NCBI GenBank assembly: GCA_039619475.1 | Contig: CM077116.1 | Span: 178,775,863-178,839,862, forward strand | Source of the DNA: Icerya purchasi | Taxonomy: Eukaryota > Arthropoda > Insecta > Hemiptera > Monophlebidae | Direction: 5' to 3' | Length of the DNA: 64,000 bases | Shown here: piece by piece, positions 44,201-57,959 of the stretch | Layout: the number at the start of each line of letters is the position of its first letter | How positions within the stretch are numbered: position 1 is the stretch's first letter | Position numbers and translations under genes: made by a program | The notes under the pieces: model-generated | The model's input: the letters and a program-made list of their open reading frames with translations, nothing else | Told to the model about the DNA's origin: nothing | Database searches by the model: none

Positions 44201-47200
44201 CAAATATATCGAACGTCCTGTTGCATTTCAACACAATTACAGGAAGAAAGTGATGTCGCATATAATAATATTAGCAATTATGTAACCAATTAAAAATTAA
44301 AGGTAGTAAAAAAATACAAATGTTAGAAAATATATACATAGAATCCTAAAACTAACTTTTTATTTTCCATTACAAAATTAAAAAGAAACAAGATAAAATT
44401 CCAATATAAATTGTTAAATAGATTTAAGTGGTATCGTATTCTAAAGCTAAGAATAGCGCTTTTTATAAATATTACGTAATCTTTTCGAAAAAAAGGAGGT
44501 AAAAGCGATCAGTAACTAGGTCGTTTTTGCACTAAAGAATTCTCTTTATGGAAAGATGCTATTGAAGTTTTTAAAATTCATAAATGTAATATCACACAGC
44601 GTGTATAGAAAATATTTTCAAAATGCATACTTCAAAAACAGGCAGTTTCAATGACTTATAAGGAATTTACCAGAACTTGCAAAAATTGGAGAAATAAACA
44701 AACGGAAACTTCAGTCAATGTTTGATTAAGATTTAAAATTAGTATTAACGTATAACTACATTATATCGTATAACCGTTATAATTTCTGCGGCCGGTTTTT
44801 TATATAAAATTTGAATTTGATAATAATTTAAATTAAAAAAGTATTGTGTGAAAATTGATGATTCGTTTTAGTTTATAGTAAATTTAAAATTCCACCGGTT
44901 TACTGTAAATTTGATTTATATGATTGGTGAAGATCTTTTTTATTAGTATTCGAAAATGTTTATTTTGAGTAAAATTGACCATTAATCTTACACACAACCA
45001 GAAAATATCGCGATATGTTACCGTACAAAATTTAAAAATATATTTACATATTTTGAAAATAACCACGAGTATAATGTTTCAGCGTAAACAATTATTTCTA
45101 TTATTTCAGAGATTTCATTGCACTAAATGTATATGTCGCTCTGTGTTACTATAAACTTGATTATTATGATGTTTCGCAAGAAGTATTGTCCGTGTACCTG
45201 CAGAAATATCCAGATTCCATTATTGCAACAAATTTAAAAGCTTGCAATTATTTCCGTCTATATAACGGAAAGGCTGCTGAAGCGGAAATTAAACCCCTTA
45301 TGGTTGGTATAGCACTTGTTTGTTTTAAGAAATTAATGAAAACTTCTAGAATTGTTATTTTCTTTTTAGTGTATAGTTTATTCGCGGGGTACTTTTTTTG
45401 TAATAATTTTTTGCACAATTAAATCCGGCTTCGTTACCCTTTAGAAAGAGAAAAAATATTTATTCAAAATTTAATAAGTGCATATATTTTTGAAAACTTG
45501 TTTGTAGTCGAGGGAGTTAAGTTTTCTTACTTCCTGAAACACAAATGATATCCTTTCAAGAACGATGAAGAGAACAGCGGAAAATCTCGGTTTGTAAACG
45601 ATTTATTCGCACTACTACGCGAACAACATCTTAATACTAGGGTTTTTTAATTGAAGAACTTTTGATGATTAAAGATATCTTGATTTATTAATGTTAAAAT
45701 ATATAATATGTGTAGCACTTTTGTTCAAAAGTGCATGTACATTAAAGTCCGACCGAATATTCGATTATCTTAATCCGAGTAATCGGCTTCATTCAAAGGT
45801 AAACGCAAAGCGAAAGGTCCATCGTATTCGAAAAAATAAGGAACGCGCAGTAGAAGACAACATAATTTTTGTTTAAAATTAAATGAAACAATTTTCAACT
45901 GTAATATAGGTATATGAAGTTAAATATTCGAATTAGGCAGCTATTTATTTATTTTTTTATCTTTAGAATGTAAGACGACAGAATAGTATTTTTTTTTTTT
46001 TTTAGTCTCTTATTTTATAAATAATGAAATATTAATGTTCGATCGAAATATTTGTTTTTAAATTATGTATTAAAAAGTAAAACATCTAATTAAATTCGGC
46101 CAAAGCTTCCAAAGAAAGATCGGCTGGACATTAATGTATATAAGGCAAATTCACAGAATTTTTCTATTTCGAGTTACCGCATATTTTAAACCATTAAAAA
46201 TATTACAAATTAAACTGTCGTTTTAGATGAAAAACTAAACGTGTTTTGTCCAATCACGATAACAAAAGGCAAGCGAATAACTACTTCAGTTAGTGGTAGA
46301 TGTTGATATTTTTTCCGCTCTAAGTAGTATACAGGTTTAAGGGTAAATGGATGTATAAAGTTGTGCCCCGCTTAGAAAACTTGCGAAGACTGAAGTAAAT
46401 TAGCTTTACGGCTTTTTAAAAAAGTCGAATTTTCGTCAGTTTTTGGTTTCATGACTTCAGACGAATAACTTAAACCTTAATAATTACTAGGAATTGTTTT
46501 TAAGTTGTCCGATGAGCAAATAGAATTTTGGATTAAGTATTGTCCACGTCATAAACATTTTTTTTAGGGAAATTTAAATCTTATTATTTCCAGCGCGATT
46601 CAACTAGAAATCCAATGTTTCAAAGTAGCGCGTTCATAATTACTTGCAAATACAGGATAGTGATGCGAAAACATTTTCTGCATAAGTAGTAGATTTTTGA
46701 AATGCTGTTAAAAAATAACATGGTTTCATCAATTTAATATTGTAAAAAATCGAATATCCTTTTAGAGAATGACAATTCATAGCTATAAACGCTTATTTGC
46801 CAATTTGAGAAGTCTGAGCGAAAAATGAAGAACAATCATTTACAAAAAAAGTGATTAATGGAAAATGTAATTTATTGAATAATTAAATCTGACACTATTA
46901 ATTTTATTCGAAAGAATGTAGAGAAAATCAACCCAAAAAGCGGATTGAGAAAGTATCAAAAAAAAAAAAAAAATCTCCAAATAAAATAAGAATTTTTTTA
47001 TTTTCTTTATTATTATTTCTGTTGTAAACAGATTCTGTTATTTTGCTGTAAAAATATTATACTTTTAGTGTTATGAAAATTATGTCCTCATATTTATTGA
47101 ATGAAAATTACCAAAATTTAAAACAGCTATTTATTACCTTTCATTTTTGTTCGGATTTATTTTAAGTAGTAAAACACAATTATAAACATTTTAATTGAAT

Positions 47201-50200
47201 TAAAAATTCTAAACTTCTATGGTGGGTAGTACTAGAAATAAAATTTACGGTAGATGCTGTATTTTTAAATATTTTTAATTCAATATAGTTAGTACAAACT
47301 TTCTGAAATGTTAAATAAAACTATTTAAAAACGTTGTGTAAACTATAAATTTTATTTCTAATTTAAAATGAATATAAAGGAGTATTCTAGAAACGTTTTT
47401 TTCTGTGAATGTTCCATTTTCAGCTGAAAAACAGAAAAGTGAAATATACTAAAATAAAGATAAATTTAGTTTACATTGTTGAAATATGAATTAATCTTTC
47501 TTTAGTTGGAAAGAAAATTAAAGAATATTATCAAAAATTAACGCGAAATATACGCTTTCGACCCGAAACGAACCTACACCACATTGATTTAAAAAATATA
47601 AACACTATACTTACCGAAAATCCAACAACATATATTTAAATTATCGTTACTAATGTTTGTTTCTGCGTTGAATCATCTATATAATCGGGTAAGAGTGTTC
47701 CTTAGCTTAGTAATATTATTTTCAATTTGTTTATGGTAAACAGTATGTACGTTACATGCATTTTGCATTCTGTACGAGTGTTCTGTGTGCATCTATCCAC
47801 CGCGAGCCTCTCGACAGTGCAGGAGGGCTTTTGTACAACAGTACCGCATCGCATTCACTTTAATAAACATAACACTCTATTATCATCATGATGAATCCCA
47901 ATTCACTCCATAAACAAACCGTACAGGTATACTGAGCTGCTCGCTGCCCAAACCATCAGATAATAAAGTCAAATTCGACGCTACTAGCTAGTAGTTTTTC
48001 TGTAACGAATAGAAACAGGAATTATACTTGCACGGCAGACACTGTTGTTGCTGCCATTAGTAAAGACTTCACTGCTAGTGATAATAATACTCCAGATTTA
48101 CACAATGATCCAGCTGATAAACAGTATACTGAGTTGTCCAATTCCGTTTCCTTTAATCAAATAGATAACAATTCCGTTTCTCCGATTCATATATCACTGA
48201 ATAAAAATTAACATAAATGAAATATAGTTCTTTCTAAACGAATGCATCAACATAATACACCAACCAGCTCTTCTGGCACAAGTCAGTCCTAAAAACTAGA
48301 CGTAACATATTTCAGTTTCTTACTGTTGAAGACAATGTCGGTGACGGTGACGTGAATAATACAATGTCAGTGGGTTATGAGAGTTCCAGTAATAATTCTA
48401 ATAAAAAGAAGAATAAAGCAACACAATTGAGTAATAACAATTTAAACAATCTCATTAACATGCCTCCTCCAATAATGTTAAAAAAACATATATTTAGGAA
48501 TTTCGAGTTGAGTATACCTGACGTCGACGTTATCTTGAGGTATACATTGTCAGGAGTTACCATTAATCCGGTAAATTCATTTAGCTTCCGAAGTATTGTT
48601 AAATTGTTGAAAACCGGTAAGTTCCTTTTTTACACCTATTCATTATCACAGGATAAACCGTTCAAAGTTTTATCGAAGAATCTACATCGGACGACAGATG
48701 CCGCTGATATAAAGCATGGCATAGAAAAAAAAGAATTTGAAGTCTTAAAAGTTGTTAACGTCCTCAAACATAAAACAAAACAACCGCTCCCCATGTTTGT
48801 TGTTAATTGAAAAGTGTCGAGCGAAAACGAAATGATTTTTGAAATAAGACTGCTTAATCCTGTCGTCACTTTGAAGAACCGAGGAAAAACTACGGTTTAA
48901 AGCGGTGTAAGCATTGCTAACTGTTTGGCCATACAGTCAATTATTGTAATTTACCTGATCGTTGTGTCAAGTGTACGGGAAAATATAAAACAAGTAGATG
49001 GTTCAAAAATATGAAAGATGTCGCAAAATGTAAAGGTGATCACCTGGCAAGCCATAGAGATTGTCCTGTTTATAAACAACTAGCGCAGTTCTACAGTGGA
49101 ATAAATAAAAAAAGTCAACCGGCGTTAATAAATCTTAGTCCAGTACAACATCCAGAGAGAACTTACTAATTATAAATAATATCAACAGACCGTTACAGAC
49201 AAAGTCAAATCACATCCCCACTTAGTAGATATTTTCAATGGAAGTCCTTAGCGGACATAATGATAATATCTCAGAAATGTACTAACATCATTTCTATCTG
49301 AATTAAAATCATTAATAAACCCATTAATCTCTCTGCTTACAAAATTTCTTCCATGTTAATCAACTCTAACTTGGTCACTCAACATTCACTTGTGATTACG
49401 CTACAGAATGCAATGGAAAAATTTAAAGAAAAAATTAATTAGAAATATCTCTTAATTAAATTGTTATAGATATTGCTATAATTTCTGAAATCTATCTGAC
49501 CCATGCAAATAGTGCCGGAATATCGGAGTATGCGATATACGAGGCAAATTATCCGGATGGTACTGCATACGGTAGTTCCATGATTATGATCAAAAATCTC
49601 TACATACGATGCGAACTCCTCTCCCATAATACATGTATCTATCAAATAGTAACTACGAATATGCTTACAGATAACAATTCTCTATCACTGACAGCAATTT
49701 ATTACCACCCTAACTTTTATATTCCAGAAATAAAGAATTTAATACCATCTTTAAGAATCCAGGAAATTATTTTACCTGTGAAGGGGATTATAATGCTAAA
49801 AATCAAGCTTGCGGCTCAAGAATAAATAAACCAGAGCATATATTGAAAAAGTTCACATAATCTAATTAATTTTCCATACTCTCGCCTATGTCTCCAACAT
49901 ACCGGCCGGAACTCTTTAATAGATTACCAGATGATATTACTTCTTTATCTCCCAAAGACTACAAAAGTATTATAAGTTATGGTACACTAAAACGAACTCT
50001 CATCCGATCTTATACGGGTATTAGCTACTTTAGATATTAATCCTATTATTATACCGAGGCAGTATAGATTACATAATCGAACAACGGATTGGAATTATTT
50101 CACAACTTTTACCGAAGTTAATATTGATCTGAACTTTACATTAAAGTGAGGAATGACCTTGAATCCGTGGTTAACAACCTAACAGAATTAATACAAGCTG

Positions 50201-53200
50201 CATGTTTTAACTCCACTATATTAAAAGCACATAAAATAAACGAGAATAACCTTGTTCCTACAAAAGTTAGGGAACTTATAAAATCTACGCGAGCAACAAG
50301 AAGGAGACAATCTTTATCCCGCGCTAAAAGCTACGTATAATCTCATCGTAAACTAAAAGTAGAGATAAGGAATTATAAGAACAGTATTCTTAAATAATAT
50401 TTTGATTCCTTAAGTACACAGAACAACTCATTATGGTTAACAACCAAAAAAAGCCCTTCGTCAACAACAAGAACAGTGTAACATCAAACTTGTGGATGGA
50501 AGTTGGTCTAAAACGGAAGAACTGAAAACAAACGAATTTGCAGCTCATTTAGAAACAATATTCATTTCTTACAGCAATAATAATCAGACCCATACATGAC
50601 ATGCGAAGCTGTGTCTGGAGCAATCTTTACAGGTTTATTTCCCTTACTAGGCTCTTCTCCCCAAAGGAAACAGGCAAATGTTTAAAAACTGGGAAATCAA
50701 TAGTTATGGTCTGCCGTTTTCCTAGATATATTTCAAGCGTTCAATCGTGTTTGGCATGATGAACTGCTTATATAAACTCTTTAAGAAAATATCTGTCCTA
50801 CTTTAGCATTAAAATCACCTATAATAACTGTAGTTTAATTTCTTTTAGTCCCTCTCAATGTTTCCTCCAGTTCTCTATAGAACTTTTCCAATTCTTCTTC
50901 GGTATTGTCTTCAGTTGGTGCGCATATACTTGGATCACATTGAGTGGAGTTGAGAAGTTATTCAATTGCAGCAAGATGATTCTATCTGATATTGCTGTGA
51001 AATGCATTATGGATCTTGCGATGTCGTTTCTTACTATTACCGCTACTCCGCTGTGGTGCTTGTCAATCTCTACTCCAGAATAGTGTATCTTATAACCACC
51101 GTTCTAAAAATTGCCAGAGCCAATCCACCTGGTTTCGCATATAACTAGAATTCCTATATGTAATCTATCCATTTCTATGGTCACGTTCTTTAATTTATCT
51201 GCTTCTAATAATGTCCTTACATTCCACGTTCTTAATATGAGTTCCATCCTAGCGAGAGCTAGATCCGTTGCACTTCTGTTGTTATGTTAGCAGGGTTTTG
51301 CATGTTAACGACCTAAGGAACCCGTTTTATCCTCCCGCCGGGTTTGGCGTAAATGAAACCACCTGAACCGGTAACATTTGTTATACCTTTCTTTATATTC
51401 ATAGCCATAATTACTTCTTGGGAAGTTTAATGCGGTGGTTTTCCGTTGCCTTCCGCATGATTTTCTTTCTGGGTTTACTCCTCTAGCCAAAAGTACCCGG
51501 TTATAAGGCGCTGGATCCTCGCTTACTCGCTCTAGACTGGTATTCAGCAATCCGATTGGGACACATATGTTACGAGCGAGTTCTTGATAGACCGCTGTTA
51601 TAAATTCGGTAAAAAGCTTAACTGTATTTATTGGTAGGAACACTTCTAGCAAGTAAACCTCCCTCCGTTTCGTTATCGGCGCTGCATTGTGAGTTCTACT
51701 TTAGCTTTTCTGATTGACGCTGAGCCCGCCGAAAAAAAAAAATTACCACCCTGCGCGACACTTGTACGTCTAGAACTCACGTGGTTGTCGTTTCGTTTCT
51801 CCGCCGGTGGGACTAGCACCGACTGACGATCGAGTGACTACTTACTAGAGAAGATAACTATGGTTACAACGACCTGTACCCCGCAGGGCGCTTAATAATT
51901 AATATCAAAATAATTTTTATATCTTGTTTGAAAATAATTTAAATCATAAACAGCTACGAGTTTAAATTAGTAATTAAAATAAAGCGTTGAAGTCTTAATA
52001 CTTCAACTTGTAGAAGAAATGAGTATAACTTTTGTTTCCCATTATACTATGTGCTAGTATGTTTGAAAAAACATTATCGAAGGGATACTTTTAATTATAT
52101 TTTTTTTTCATTTAAGCGAAGTAAAAAAATTGTACGGATGCGTCTGTATAATGTATATCTTACAATTGAATTTGTAAACATAAAATTTTGCCGAATTACG
52201 ACGTTTATATTAACTTGCACAGGATCAAAATTCTACTGGAAATTTCCATTTCGGGCGAGATTTGGTTCAACATAATTTAGTTGTATTTCGTAATGGTGAT
52301 GGTGCTTTACAAACTCTACCGCCATTAGTAGATGTAATACCGGAAGCGAGATTGAATCTAGTTATTTATTATCTTCGACAGGTCTCACATTTGATTTAAT
52401 ATTTATTTTTACATAAATTCTTTACGGGTAAAAACATATTTGGAAAATTTTTGTTATGTATAATAGAACTACTATTCGATGGCGTGCACAAAGAGGGATT
52501 TCGGAAGTTAAAATACCTTCCAAAAATTTTGTTACTGAAAATAACTGTTTCATATTTATAATTTTATTTTAATTCAACCGATATTAATTTAACTGACAAA
52601 AACCGCGAAGAGATTAATCATAAATTTTCTATAATTAATTATACATACCTCAATAAGTCGTTAAATAAGTCCACAACTCGTTTGTTGTGTTAGTTTCAAT
52701 TGAGTGTACTCTGTATTGTTAGCTCTGATAACTGGCTTCGAAAACGCTTCTAAAATAAGATATTTATTGTTTGTTATTAAGGAGTTTATTTATTTTATAT
52801 TTATAAATAAGTCGTTGGACTTTAAACACAGAAGTGAAAGTCAATAGGAGAATACAATTGTATTATTAATATATAAATTTCTTTTTTAAAGTCGAATGCG
52901 ACTTTTTTCGCAATAGGTAGCCGAATTGATTTTATTTTTTGTTCATATGTACAGCTATTCGAATTAATTTGAATTTAAATTTAAATTGCCAATAATAAAT
53001 AAATAAAAATTAATGTCCAAAATTTGCAGTTACTAACTGTTATAATTATGTTAAAACCGAATTTTTATTCACTATATTCACATAAGTATAACATTAATTA
53101 TTTATAAATAGACATAAATTAATTTCACTAAAACATCTAAAAAACTTTATGAACATTTAAAATTACATAAAACATATTTAAAAATCTAAATATTGAAAAA

Positions 53201-56200
53201 TTAATTCATTTAATTTCGACATGTGGATGAGACCTCTCTAAAAAAGTAATTTTTTTAAATGCACTATCGGAAATTTAAAATACTGTAATATTTCGTAGGA
53301 TTAGAGAAAAAATGAAGATTCTGTTAAGTTTTAATTACACTTCCGGCTTAAATAAAATTTCAGCGGTTAGAAATAGACTTTTTATATGTAACATTTTGAT
53401 TTTTTTTTTTGTGTTTGTCCAAAATGTGATAGATCTTGAAGCAATGAAAATGTAAAATTCCTAGTGTAGGAATTTCTATGTTTCTTTATGAAGTCTAAAC
53501 ACCGTTGTACGATGCTTGTGAATGCGTTTACGAAAAAAATTTTAATTATCTTCTGTAAGAAAACATTATTATTATTATGACAGTGAATTTAGGACATACG
53601 TTAGTTTACATATTTACTGCGACTAATTTCGCTAGTCCGCAGATGTAATCTAAATATTAAGTGTTAGAAAAATAGATTTCGCTTGGATGCAAAATCTCCT
53701 TTATCAATGCAAGTTTAAACTATTTCATTGTAATCAATTTAAACAGGATGAATATCAAGAAGCTTATGAACTGATAAAAAATATGGAACCAACTCTACCG
53801 CACGAGTATATACTGAAGGGAGTGGTAAACGTTTGTTACGGACAAGAGCTGAAATCGGTTGGTAACTTCTGTCGAGGTATTTTCATTTACTTTCACATAT
53901 TTTTATGGGATCCCTGCGATCCACCATTTTTTGAAGATAACTTTTCTGACATAAGATAATCGGCAATATGCCGTAGAACAGTCGTTTCATGGATCAGCTG
54001 AAACTGAGCAATCATTGCCGATGCCGTTGTAAGACCATCAATGAATAATACATTTAATATCCAGTCATATATATATATATATATATATAGTCTCGTGTAG
54101 ATCTTAACAATGACCGCCACTGTAATTTAATATGCTCTGTTACTCAGCGACCTCTGAATGTTCTTCACTCTACCTGAATCACTAGAAATTTATGTAGTGG
54201 ACATGAGGTACTTTCTTAATAGTCCTGATATTACGAGCAGCACTGCTGATGGTTTCCGTTTTTCAATGTTACTTGGTCCGATATATTTATTATTTTGCCT
54301 ATACACAGGAACGATTATTATATACTGCATGGTCAACTAAAAAAAAAAAAAGTATATACATATATACATAGGTCGCGAGTAAAATCGGAGTACAGAAATT
54401 TTTAACTGAATGCTTGACGAGAGTTTCCTGCGACTAGCTTTTCGGTCCGGTTTTTGTGTAAATCGACGTACGCTTTAACGTAAATGAACTGATGGATAAT
54501 TATTCTAGTGATAACGGGAGTTCGGGAAATTGTGATATCCGAGACCGAACGAGTATGCTGTAATTTGAATATCGGCTAACATTCAATTTGTTCCAGAAAG
54601 CGTGATGAAAAGCATCTCATTGCGCTAATGGGACTCAGAACGTTAATGCACATTGTACACAAATTCCGAAGAAGATCATATAGTGGCGTTATTGCAATTT
54701 CTACCTTCTTCTAACCTAACCTTTTGTCTAAACTCGAGTAAACTTCTGCAGAAAACGGAGAAACTCCTGTAAATGAATATGTACATTGTTGTAAATATAT
54801 TTTTCGGGCGTTTTATGGAATAACATTAGAAGAAATCCGGAAAAAGGAAACACACTAGTTAGCATTATTTACAAAAGTAACAACGCTGTCAAACGACGAT
54901 TGTTTTTTTTCAGCATTTAGTTTTATTAAACGGAGTTGTTTCGCAATTAATGACGTCACGTTTCGATCTGTATTAATTTTTTGTAATTGTGATAAAATTA
55001 AAATTTCGAAGCAATAGATTTTTCGTTAAATCTTTTCATTGCCGAATTTTACGTAAAACAATTTAAAATTACTCGAAAATTCATAAATAGATAGAAAGTG
55101 GCTCAAAGGAATAAGTTATGGCGCGGGGGGGGGAATTATATTATTTTGTAATTTTTAGCTAATTTGTATAAAAGCTTGTTTTAATTAATTAATTTTTTTT
55201 TTTTTTTAATTTATTATTACTTAAACTAGAACAAAAAGTTCACTGTGAAAAATTATTTCCCTCGGGGAATATACATATTTGGTAATCGGACTATTTAGCT
55301 CTATTTCTTTTAGATCGTGTAACCAATCTGTATGCTTCTCATGGCAAAAACTTTGAACGAGCTTTCTTAATTCTAAATTTGTCCGTTCACTGGAATTATT
55401 CTTAATACAATACGGCATTGTATGTCGAACTTCAATCTCTTTTTTTCTCTAAAATATTAATGTAGATTATTCGGTATATGTGGCGTGCTATCTTTCGATG
55501 ATGTTGAGCTAGAAATGTTTTTCAGTTGAAATCATTTAATTTTCAATCTCTCGGCACATCATCGCATTGTTCGAAAAAGAATAAAAAAAATGCACAATTT
55601 GAAAATGGGACACCAGCTAAGATATTTGTATTTGGGCTTGTGGAAATCAGTTTTCATTTGTTATTATAAGTAATTATTGTATTTGTTTTGCAAAATTTCT
55701 ATAATAAAACATTTAAATGTAAAAAAAAATTTAAAATACCGTTTACGAACGAATTGTGAATGTTTAACTTGGTGAATATACTTTTTCCATTACATAAGGA
55801 GGGTTTCACGCCAATAAGTATTTCGAACAGTTAAAAATTTTAGCTCGACCAGCCCTGACGACAGAAAAAGCATAAAAATTTCTCTTTTCATTATTATTAT
55901 TATTATTATTATTATAAAAAAAACGGCGCTTTCGGCTACTCATTGGGCCATATGCAACCGGAGACTACGAGAGGTATTAGATTAGGTGTAGGAGTTTAAG
56001 GTTTTTCAAAAAGAGAAAGAGGTTGTCAAGGTGAGTAGAGTCTTCAGAAAGAATTTCGGGAATTGAGTGCGGAAAATTAAGAGAGCATCTTTGAGGTTGA
56101 ACTGAAGGATAGGGTAATAAGATGTGCGATATGTTGAGCAGGTGGTTTTGACAGAAGGGACAGGTGGGAGGATCAAGACGTTGGATTAGGTGAGAATGAG

Positions 56201-57905
56201 TGAGGGCGGTATGGGAGATTCTAAGTTGAGTAAGAATGATGTTCTTCTTTTTGGATCGGAATTGACTGGAAGCAGGGACTAAGGCATTCGGTTTAATCGT
56301 TAGCAGTTGATTAGATAGTTAAGATGACCAAGATTGTTACCAGGAATGGGAAATCAGGTGGTACTTCATATAGGATCTGATATCGAAAGAAGTAGACATA
56401 GAGATCATTTCAGGAAGGTAGAAAGCGTCTCTGGCTGCTTGATCAATGATTTCATTACCACAGATTCCTACATAACTAGGGATCCATATGAAATTGATCA
56501 GAACATTAACAAGTCTGAGGGAGTTAAGTAGAAGGAAAATGTATTGTACGATAGAATGGGAAGAATGTGGATTCTGTAATGCTAGGAAACTACTGAGTGA
56601 GTCAGAATTTATGAGATATCTGGAGTAAGGATCAGAAGAAGTTAAAAATTCGAGGCATTTTAGGATGGCGAAGAGTTCAACAGTAATTATAGAACAGTGT
56701 TTGGTAAGACGAAATTTTAGTATGGAGTTGGGGACTGAGAAAGCACATCCTACACGATCATCAGATTAAGAACCGTCAGTGAAACAACAGATAAGATTAG
56801 GATATTTTGAAATTTCAGTAAAGAAGTAATTTTGGAAAATGATGTGAGTCATTAAAATTTAATAATTATACTCAAATATAACGGGATACTAAAAAATATC
56901 TGTAATTATTCTACTTAAGATTTAATAGTTATTATTTTCATTTTCCTAGCAAAAAACCCCGCTATCATTTTTCTGTTAGTTTCGAATTAAAATCTCAATT
57001 ATATCACGCGTTTCTTAAAATCAATCAACAATTATAGTTTTCATTGTTTTGAAGATAAACATTCTGGTTGAAGCATTAATATACATTACGGTTTTGTGAA
57101 ATCTTTTTTAATTCCATAATTACAGATATTATAAAATAAGTAATAATTACGATTACAGGTTCATTTTAGTTTTTTTCTTGTCCGAAATTACATTATCGAT
57201 TTATTTTAATTTCAAATTATAATATCAATTTTATTGAAACCTGGTTGCTACAAAACCTTATCTATCGAAAATGATCGGAAAGTATATAGAGTTCCCCTGA
57301 GACGCTTGTCGTTAAACGCGACAAAAATATAATTTCATTTCGGAGAAAAAATGCAAAACGTTTTGGAGGGAAAGGTTTTCGTAATATATTTTTATCAAGA
57401 ATTTTACTCCCTGTTCCCAGACAAAATAGGAATTACCAAAACTTACTTTTTCTTTGTCTACTTGAAATTATTAATTCAATTTCTTTAAACTGTTATAATA
57501 AATAATAACATGTATATTTATATATATATATACCTATATATATAAACTCGGCCATTTTGGACTCGCAAGGGGCTGTGCCCCTTGACCCTTCTTACTTTCA
57601 TTTCTGTCTCTTTCTCTTCTATACTTTGCATAAAATGATCAAAATTTACAACGTAATTCTTACTGGCATCAACACAAAAAAAAATAACATAATCACAAAA
57701 ATCCTATCCTAACATTTAACATTCATTATATAAAATTAAGACATTTTTTCGTTACATAAAATTGTGACATTTTTTAAATAACAATAACATAAATCCTACA
57801 AAATATAACAAACGTTTCATAAAATTGGGAATTTCTTTGGGACATTTTGCGTTACATAAAATTGGGACATTTTTTCTAATGAGGGGTAGCCTAAGAATTA
57901 CGTTA

Positions 57906-57959
<54 letters not shown>

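Noticed and set aside
45303..45422. Extension of IFT56 exon 5 past 45302 (a hydrophobic, membrane-like tail)
   Set aside because: Homology ends at KPLM and resumes in phase at 52223; the extension is intron read-through.
55885..55915. (ATT)n run as an independent microsatellite
   Set aside because: It sits exactly at the 3' end of an I-type LINE fragment and is better read as its trinucleotide tail.
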